From: Chitinophaga pinensis | Lineage (GTDB): Bacteria; Bacteroidota; Bacteroidia; Flavobacteriales_D; Crocinitomicaceae | Direction of reading: 5' to 3' | Length of the DNA: 45,711 bases | Assembly (NCBI GenBank): GCA_943327315.2 | Contig: CALPWQ020000006.1 | Span: 1-45,711, forward strand | Part shown: piece after piece, positions 40,080-45,711 of the stretch | Position numbering within the stretch: position 1 is the stretch's first letter | Layout: each line of letters starts with the position of its first letter | Made by a program: the position numbers and the translations under genes | The notes under the pieces: model-generated | Seen by the model: the letters and a program-made list of their open reading frames with translations, nothing else | The model's database searches: none | Told to the model about the DNA's origin: nothing

Positions 40080-42872
40080 ATGCGTTATTCTCTTCTTTTG
40101 TTGAGCATTCTTTTTACGGGACTGCTATTTGGACAAAAAAAAATCATAGATCACACCGTTTACAACGGCTGGAAGAAAAATGAAAATCAATTGGTTTCGC
40201 CCAACGGAAAGTTCGTGTCTTTCGAAATCAATCCGCACCGTGGCGATGGATTTTTGTATATCTACAACGTTGATTCTGGAAAAACAGACTCCATTCCGCG
40301 AGGAAAAGGGGCGCAGTTTTCAAAGAATTGCGACTACATCGCGTTCCGCATTCTTCCGGGATTTGATACCCTTCGCAATTGTGAGTTGAATAAGGTCGAT
40401 AAGAAAAAATGGCCGAAAGACAGTCTAGGGATTTACCTCTTGGCAAGCGATTCACTCATTAAAATTCCTCTTTTGAAGTCGTTTTCTGTGGGTGAAGACC
40501 ATAATCTCCTTTCTTACATTGTTGACGAAAATGTGATCAAAAATGAGGAAAACAGATCAAAAAAGACCAAAAAGAAATGTTTTTTAGCCAAAAAAGAGAA
40601 AAAAGCCCCAGCGATCAAATCGGACGGAAAATTACTAACGGTGCTTGATCCACTTGCTTTAAGAAAGGACCAGTTCATCAATGTAACGGATTACACGATT
40701 TCACAGAAGGGGGACAATCTTTGCTTCATCTTACATCAAAAAGTGAAGGTAGATTCTAATCAATTGTTTTTGAGACAATTCCCGTCGATGGATTTGAATC
40801 CGATTTCGAAAAAATATACTTCAATCACCTCCTTGACCTTTGACCATTCCGGAAAAAATATTGCCTATTTGGCGAGTAATGACACGACCGATGCGAAAGC
40901 GTATGGCCTTTATTTGTATTCGATTGAAACGAAAACGACACGTTCCGTGGACACTTCAGATGTGCGCATTGGTAGCGGTAATTCAGTGACGGAAAATTTC
41001 GATTTGCTCTTTACGAAAGATGGAAATTACCTTTTCTTCGGGGTGGATGAACATCCAGAGGTGGAGAAGAAAGATACGCTGGTAGAAAAGGAAAAGGTGG
41101 AGCTCGATATTTGGCATTATGCCGACAAGCGTTTGCAGTCGCAACAGTTGGTTGAATTGAAACGGGATGAAAAACGCAGTACATTATTCAGATATCGCAT
41201 GTCGGATGACAACATCGTGAAACTTGCGGAAGACACCTTGAGTGTACGTTTGACCGATAATGTGAAAGGTTCCTATCTTTTTGCTGCGGCTGATGAACGT
41301 TATGCCATTGAAAAACAATGGGAGGTGCCAGGTCGTGAAGATCATTACCGCATTTCAATCGTTGATGGTTCAGCAGAATTGATCAAGGAAGGCGTCGAAT
41401 TCAATGGTTCACTATCGCCGTCAGGAAATTTGTATTCGTGGTTCGATGGCACAGATGGACAGTTTTATAGCAAGAATCTGAGTAGCAATAAGGTGAATTG
41501 CATGACCTGTTCCGTGAAAAATGTCAATTGGCAAACGGATGCGAATGGGATGCCTTTAACACCAGAACCTTATGGGGTGGTGGGGTATTCTTCGGATGAA
41601 CAATTTCTTTTCGTCCATTCGGCCTATGACCTTTGGATGTACAATACCCGTATCGGTGCAATGTTTTGTGTGACGGAAGGAATTGGGCAAGCGTCGAAAA
41701 TTAAAATGGAATTGAATCTGTGGGATATGGATAGTGTGTATATCGATGCTCCAAATGCCTATATCTCTGGGTTTGATGAAAAAACGAAAGGCGCCCATCT
41801 CTATGCCTTGATCGATCACCAAGATCATTTTGATGTGAAGGAATCTTATTATACGGACCACAAAATCAATTTCCTGGCGCGTTCGAAAAATGGTGAATCC
41901 ATCCTCTTCCGAAAAATGTCGATCAGTATGTATCCAGATGTGCGACTAACAACAGATAACTTTAGCAATGAGCGTCAAGTTTCGGTAACGAATGCACAGC
42001 AAGTGGAATACAATTGGGCTCATGTTGAATTGGTAAATTGGAAAAGCTACAGCGGGATTCCACTCGAAGGGCTGCTGTATAAACCAGAGAATTTTGATCC
42101 AAGTAAAAAATACCCACTCATGATTTATTATTATGAGTTGAATTCCGATGAGCTCTTCAACCATTCGGTCCCTAAACCTACAGCGTCGATCATTTATCCA
42201 ACGGAATATGCCTCTGCGGGCTACTTGGTGTTTATTCCAGACATTCGCTACAAAGTTGGTCATCCAGCCCAATCGGCTTACGACTGCATCATGAGTGGTA
42301 CGGATCATGTGCTTAAATTGGTTCCCGCCATCGATTCAACACGCATGGGCTTGCAAGGCCAAAGTTGGGGAGGATACCAAACAGCGCAGTTGATCACGAT
42401 GACAACACGTTACCGCGCAGCAATGGCAGGAGCTCCGGTGTCGAATATGTTTTCAGCCTATGGTGGGATCCGTTGGGGAAGTGGTGTCAATCGCCAGTTT
42501 CAGTACGAACGCACCCAAAGTCGGATCGGGAAAACCATCTGGGAAGCACCTGAACTGTACCGAGAGAATTCGCCCTTGTTCCATTTGCCAAATGTGCAAA
42601 CGCCATTGTTAATTATGGCCAACGACAAAGATGGCGCGGTGCCATGGTACCAAGGGATTGAATTGTTTACAGGCATGCGCCGCCTAGGAAAACCGTGTTG
42701 GTTGCTGAACTACAATGGCGATGACCATAACCTCATGGAAAATGCCAATCGCATTGATTTAAGTATCCGTATGCGGCAGTTTTTTGACCATTATTTACAA
42801 GGAGCACCTGCACCGCTGTGGCTGACGGATGGAATCCCCGCTGTGGATAAAGGCAAAGTTATGGGGTATTGA
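40080..42872 (+). CDS. S9 family serine peptidase (prolyl oligopeptidase type)
   Basis: 930 residues. Signal peptide (MRYSLLLLSILFTGLLFGQ), a long N-terminal beta-propeller-like part with a Lys-rich stretch (NRSKKTKKKCFLAKKEKKAP, about 160-179), then a C-terminal alpha/beta-hydrolase: GQSWGGY with Ser762, NDKDGAVPW with Asp851, GDDHNL with His883, in the right order. Likely an exported dipeptidyl or oligopeptidase in the periplasm; no T9SS tail. 48 bp after hemW. Confidence 0.93.
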   Translation: MRYSLLLLSILFTGLLFGQKKIIDHTVYNGWKKNENQLVSPNGKFVSFEINPHRGDGFLYIYNVDSGKTDSIPRGKGAQFSKNCDYIAFRILPGFDTLRNCELNKVDKKKWPKDSLGIYLLASDSLIKIPLLKSFSVGEDHNLLSYIVDENVIKNEENRSKKTKKKCFLAKKEKKAPAIKSDGKLLTVLDPLALRKDQFINVTDYTISQKGDNLCFILHQKVKVDSNQLFLRQFPSMDLNPISKKYTSITSLTFDHSGKNIAYLASNDTTDAKAYGLYLYSIETKTTRSVDTSDVRIGSGNSVTENFDLLFTKDGNYLFFGVDEHPEVEKKDTLVEKEKVELDIWHYADKRLQSQQLVELKRDEKRSTLFRYRMSDDNIVKLAEDTLSVRLTDNVKGSYLFAAADERYAIEKQWEVPGREDHYRISIVDGSAELIKEGVEFNGSLSPSGNLYSWFDGTDGQFYSKNLSSNKVNCMTCSVKNVNWQTDANGMPLTPEPYGVVGYSSDEQFLFVHSAYDLWMYNTRIGAMFCVTEGIGQASKIKMELNLWDMDSVYIDAPNAYISGFDEKTKGAHLYALIDHQDHFDVKESYYTDHKINFLARSKNGESILFRKMSISMYPDVRLTTDNFSNERQVSVTNAQQVEYNWAHVELVNWKSYSGIPLEGLLYKPENFDPSKKYPLMIYYYELNSDELFNHSVPKPTASIIYPTEYASAGYLVFIPDIRYKVGHPAQSAYDCIMSGTDHVLKLVPAIDSTRMGLQGQSWGGYQTAQLITMTTRYRAAMAGAPVSNMFSAYGGIRWGSGVNRQFQYERTQSRIGKTIWEAPELYRENSPLFHLPNVQTPLLIMANDKDGAVPWYQGIELFTGMRRLGKPCWLLNYNGDDHNLMENANRIDLSIRMRQFFDHYLQGAPAPLWLTDGIPAVDKGKVMGY

Positions 42873-42934
42873 TGGATAAACATCACCAACAAAACATCAA
42901 ATTTTCAATGTAAATTCGCCATAGATTTTACCAC

Positions 42935-44377
42935 ATGGAAAAGATACAGAACTTCATCAATGGGGCTTATTGTCCTCCAACGAACGGCCAATACATCGAT
43001 AATGTCGAACCGGCAACGGGTCAAGTGTATTGCTTGATTCCCAATTCGGATGATAGGGATGTGGAGCTGGCGGTTCAAGCGGCTGATGCGGCTTTTCCTG
43101 CGTGGTCAGCCATGTCGATTGAAGAACGTGGGGCCGTCATGATGCGTGTATCAAAAGGAATTGAAGCACGAATGGATGAGTTTGTGGCGGCCGAATCGCG
43201 TGACAATGGAAAACCTGTTTCCTTGGCGGCTCATGTGGATATTCCTCGAGCAGTGTCCAATTTTCACTTTTTTGCCACAGCCATTGAACATTTTGCTTCT
43301 GAATCGCACAATATGGTGGGGGAGGGAATCAACTATACCTTGCGTAAACCCATCGGGATAGTGGGGTGTATTTCACCTTGGAACTTGCCTTTGTACTTGT
43401 TTTCATGGAAAATCGCACCAGCATTGGCAGCAGGAAATTGTGTGGTAGCAAAGCCATCTGAAATCACGCCATATACCGCATATTTACTTGGACAAGTGTG
43501 TAAAGATGCAGGCATGCCGGATGGGGTATTGAATATCCTTCACGGCTTGGGTGGATCGGTAGGTGATGCCATGGTGAAACATCCAAAAATCAAAGCCATA
43601 TCCTTTACGGGAGGCACAAAAACGGGGGAATACATTGCACGAACTGCCGCTCCGATGTTCAAGAAGTTATCGCTCGAATTGGGAGGAAAAAATCCAAACA
43701 TCATCTTTGCTGACTGTGATTTTGATGACATGTTGAGTACCACATTGCGCTCATCATTTGCAAACCAAGGGCAAATCTGTTTGTGTGGATCACGCATCTT
43801 TGTGGAGCGACCAATCTATGAAAAATTCAAGGCTGCTTTTGTGGAGAAGGTCAGTAAAACGGTTGTTTCTTTTCCACAAGATCCTGCAGCACGCATGGGA
43901 GCTTTGGTGTCCAAGCCGCACATGGAAAAAGTGCTTTCCTATATCGAATTGGCAAAAGAAGAAGGCGGAACAGTGCTGACAGGTGGAGAACGTGTGATCT
44001 TACCTGCACCTTATCATGAAGGGTATTATGTTCGTCCAACGGTAATCGAAGGATTGGCCTATGACTGCCGCACCAACCAAGAAGAGATTTTCGGACCAGT
44101 GGTGACGATTATGCCTTTTGACACAGAGGATGAGGTGCTGATGATGGCCAATTCAACAGAATACGGTTTGGCGGCAACACTTTGGACATCCGACTTAAAA
44201 CGTGCTCACCGCATGGCGGATCAGATTGAGTCTGGCATTGTTTGGGTAAATGCTTGGTTGGTACGCGACTTAAGAACGCCATTTGGAGGGGTGAAATCCT
44301 CAGGTGTCGGACGCGAAGGCGGATGGGAAGCCTTGCGTTTCTTCACTGAACCAAAGAATGTGTTTATAAAATACTAA
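42935..44377 (+). CDS. Aldehyde dehydrogenase, 2-aminomuconic semialdehyde dehydrogenase-like
   Basis: 480 residues. ALDH superfamily with general base Glu248 in LELGGKNP and catalytic Cys282 in NQGQICLCGSRIFV. The pattern SFANQGQICLC, VNAWLVRDLRTPFGGVKSSG and PWNLPLYLFSWKIAPALAAG is very close to mammalian ALDH8A1 and bacterial 2-aminomuconic/2-hydroxymuconic semialdehyde dehydrogenases, so the substrate is probably a muconic semialdehyde of the kynurenine route; this is a homology inference. A strong bidirectional terminator follows. Confidence 0.9.
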   Translation: MEKIQNFINGAYCPPTNGQYIDNVEPATGQVYCLIPNSDDRDVELAVQAADAAFPAWSAMSIEERGAVMMRVSKGIEARMDEFVAAESRDNGKPVSLAAHVDIPRAVSNFHFFATAIEHFASESHNMVGEGINYTLRKPIGIVGCISPWNLPLYLFSWKIAPALAAGNCVVAKPSEITPYTAYLLGQVCKDAGMPDGVLNILHGLGGSVGDAMVKHPKIKAISFTGGTKTGEYIARTAAPMFKKLSLELGGKNPNIIFADCDFDDMLSTTLRSSFANQGQICLCGSRIFVERPIYEKFKAAFVEKVSKTVVSFPQDPAARMGALVSKPHMEKVLSYIELAKEEGGTVLTGGERVILPAPYHEGYYVRPTVIEGLAYDCRTNQEEIFGPVVTIMPFDTEDEVLMMANSTEYGLAATLWTSDLKRAHRMADQIESGIVWVNAWLVRDLRTPFGGVKSSGVGREGGWEALRFFTEPKNVFIKY

Positions 44378-44381
44378 ACAT

Positions 44382-44412
44382 AAAAAAAGTCCACCGAAGT
44401 GGACTTTTCATT
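44382..44412. terminator. Bidirectional rho-independent terminator
   Basis: AAAAGTCCAC-CGAA-GTGGACTTTT, a perfect 10-bp stem (44385-44394 with 44399-44408) flanked by A and T runs. Serves both the ALDH gene and the convergent T9SS cargo gene. Confidence 0.92.
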
Positions 44413-44426
44413 TTATCAAGGTGAGC

Positions 44427-45711
44427 TTATTTCACAATCACTTGCTTCACGACAATTCCTGATTCAGCATAGATTTTCACGAAGTACATGCCTGAAGAAA
44501 CTCCAGCCAATTGTATGTTCGTTGTGTTGTTGTTTACGATTTGAGTGAACATCGTTTGCCCCGCCACATTTACAAATTCGATACGATTCATCTTCATTCC
44601 AGCAGAAATCGTCAATTGATCTTTCGCAGGATTTGGGTAAACGATTACTTGTGTATTGTCTAGTGTTTCCAATCCTGAAGAAGGGTTGATGTTTTTAATG
44701 ACTGTCGTTGCAGATCCACCGAAGTCAGCCGCTGCTACAGCAAAGATCTGAACGCTGGTATTGTTTGAAATAGTCAAATCACCATCCGTTCCGCCCCATT
44801 GCGAAGCAGCAACCCCATCACCGTAGTAATCGTAGATTCCAAAGGTATAGCAGTCAACAGCCGTTAACGGCACGTTCCAGTTGTATTGTGTGTTGTTTAC
44901 TAAAGGATTTGTCGCGTCTGTTGGAGCAGGCGAGTTGTTTGTTGCAAAGTTCCCTGCGACATTTTCATTTCCTTCAGACCACACCAAAGCACCACTTGAG
45001 TTGCGCACTTCAAGGTAAGATTCATCTGCATAATCATCCGTAAGGAGATTGATGGTAATGAAACCAACCGTTTGCGCGATTGGATCGATGGTAAAGCTAT
45101 AGCTCGTGTTGTTATTCACCGTGTTTTCATCCACTCCCGCATTTGGATTGCTTAAAGTAGCATTGAAGGTATGTGCGCCAGGAGCAAGAGCAAGAGAAGG
45201 CAAGGTAATGGTTTGTGTTTGGTATTGCGCCAATGATCCAGACCAGTTGTAGGTTTGTGCTGCCCCACCGTCAATGGTGTACGTAATTGTTGCAGATGTT
45301 AGTGTCGTCGTTCCACCGTTGGAAATGGTCATCGTTGGTTCAAATGTTCCCCCACACAATTGTGTTTCTGTCACGGCAAGATTCGAAAGTCCACCATCAA
45401 GTGCGACTGCTACAGCTCCAGCTGGGTCGTAACCGTTCACAAATCCAGCACCTGAGTTGCTTGGATCAAGCCAGAATTTCAATTGACCACTATTTGCGCT
45501 TCCTGCCGGATTCCAAGACACAGAAACTTTTCCGTATTCATCCGAAAGAGATGCTCCACCACAGGCAGAAGCTCCCCCGTGCAACTGACCGATGATGCGG
45601 TGATTTTGGTCATACAAAGGTGATCCTGACGAACCTCCTTCGGTTACCCCAAGGTCCCAATCCGTTACTCCCCAGTGACTGTTTGCTGGACATGAACCAA
45701 ATGTCGTAGAG
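44427..45711 (-). CDS. Lysyl-endopeptidase-like serine protease, T9SS cargo, C-terminal part
   Basis: The reading frame stays open to the window edge, so the N-terminus is missing. The visible start TFGSCPANSHWGVTDWDLGV leads to GVTEGGSSGSPLYDQNHRII, the catalytic Ser region of trypsin-fold lysyl endopeptidases (Achromobacter protease I type), followed by GQLHGGASAC. His and Asp of the triad lie off the window. After that come an Ig/CARDB-like section (NWSGSLAQYQTQTITLP), an aromatic DCYTFGIYDYYGDGVAASQW module and a T9SS type A sorting domain (VIVYPNPAKDQLTIS to SGMYFVKIY). Architecture matches the thioredoxin-fold cargo at 27394-28923 apart from the enzyme domain. Confidence 0.88.
   Translation of the reverse strand, partial: STTFGSCPANSHWGVTDWDLGVTEGGSSGSPLYDQNHRIIGQLHGGASACGGASLSDEYGKVSVSWNPAGSANSGQLKFWLDPSNSGAGFVNGYDPAGAVAVALDGGLSNLAVTETQLCGGTFEPTMTISNGGTTTLTSATITYTIDGGAAQTYNWSGSLAQYQTQTITLPSLALAPGAHTFNATLSNPNAGVDENTVNNNTSYSFTIDPIAQTVGFITINLLTDDYADESYLEVRNSSGALVWSEGNENVAGNFATNNSPAPTDATNPLVNNTQYNWNVPLTAVDCYTFGIYDYYGDGVAASQWGGTDGDLTISNNTSVQIFAVAAADFGGSATTVIKNINPSSGLETLDNTQVIVYPNPAKDQLTISAGMKMNRIEFVNVAGQTMFTQIVNNNTTNIQLAGVSSGMYFVKIYAESGIVVKQVIVK

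Noticed and set aside
45615-45617. TTG at 45617 as start of the last gene
   Set aside because: The codon is the Leu of GSSGSPL in the protease active site; the frame continues to the window edge.

Overview
The window looks like a chromosomal segment of a Bacteroidota bacterium, most likely order Flavobacteriales. The evidence is an SprA gene (the outer-membrane channel of the type IX secretion system, T9SS), at least two clear T9SS cargo proteins ending in a 'YPNPA.D' C-terminal sorting domain, a malic enzyme-ruvA-sprA gene order, a DUF4271-hemD pair, and promoters of the Bacteroidota type (-7 box TAnnTTTG). A Crocinitomicaceae-like member is possible, but I cannot fix the family from sequence alone. 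Coding density is very high: 33 protein genes, no rRNA, tRNA or CRISPR array seen, and no gene-free stretch longer than about 180 bases.

Layout. 1-372: 3' end of a RAYT/IS200-like transposase whose coding region contains three REP-like palindromes. 396-2723: ferrous iron uptake operon feoA-feoB-small CxxC membrane protein. 2788-9515: aspartate kinase, then a GH92 alpha-mannosidase with gpsA, then an operon of a RidA-family deaminase, a TPR membrane protein and a class I methyltransferase. 9677-13673: three exported proteins of unknown function in a row. 13676-15734: an orphan NUMOD4-HNH endonuclease and a PIN-PhoH ATPase. 15738-27281: leftward operon malic enzyme, ruvA, sprA, GNAT acetyltransferase, TIGR01777 epimerase. 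27394-33778: thioredoxin-fold T9SS cargo, zinc-less sirtuin, hemD, DUF4271, glutaryl-CoA dehydrogenase and a Kelch protein. 33775-38800: recJ, an AIM24/TIGR00266 protein and a Pif1-like helicase. 38910-44377: hemW, S9 peptidase and a 2-aminomuconic semialdehyde dehydrogenase-like ALDH. 44427-45711: C-terminal part of a lysyl-endopeptidase-like T9SS cargo cut by the window edge.

How the parts connect. SprA would export the thioredoxin-fold protein, the protease and probably the Kelch protein found in the same window. The two clear cargos share a common central architecture. Three separated genes (RidA-like, ALDH8-like, GcdH) suggest tryptophan/lysine breakdown through 2-aminomuconate and glutaryl-CoA. 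feoAB, hemD and hemW relate to iron and heme.

The most interesting non-genic signals are: REP-like palindromes read in frame inside a RAYT gene; promoters whose -7 box ends 4-5 bases before the ATG (predicted leaderless mRNAs); several apparent upstream TTG/GTG starts that really lie inside a -7 box; a 20-bp palindrome overlying the sirtuin promoter; and short-word degenerate repeats, one abutting the recJ start codon and one coding for a signal peptide. I did not find a clearly new multi-gene system. The best candidate for unknown biology is the three-gene exported cluster at 9677-13673.
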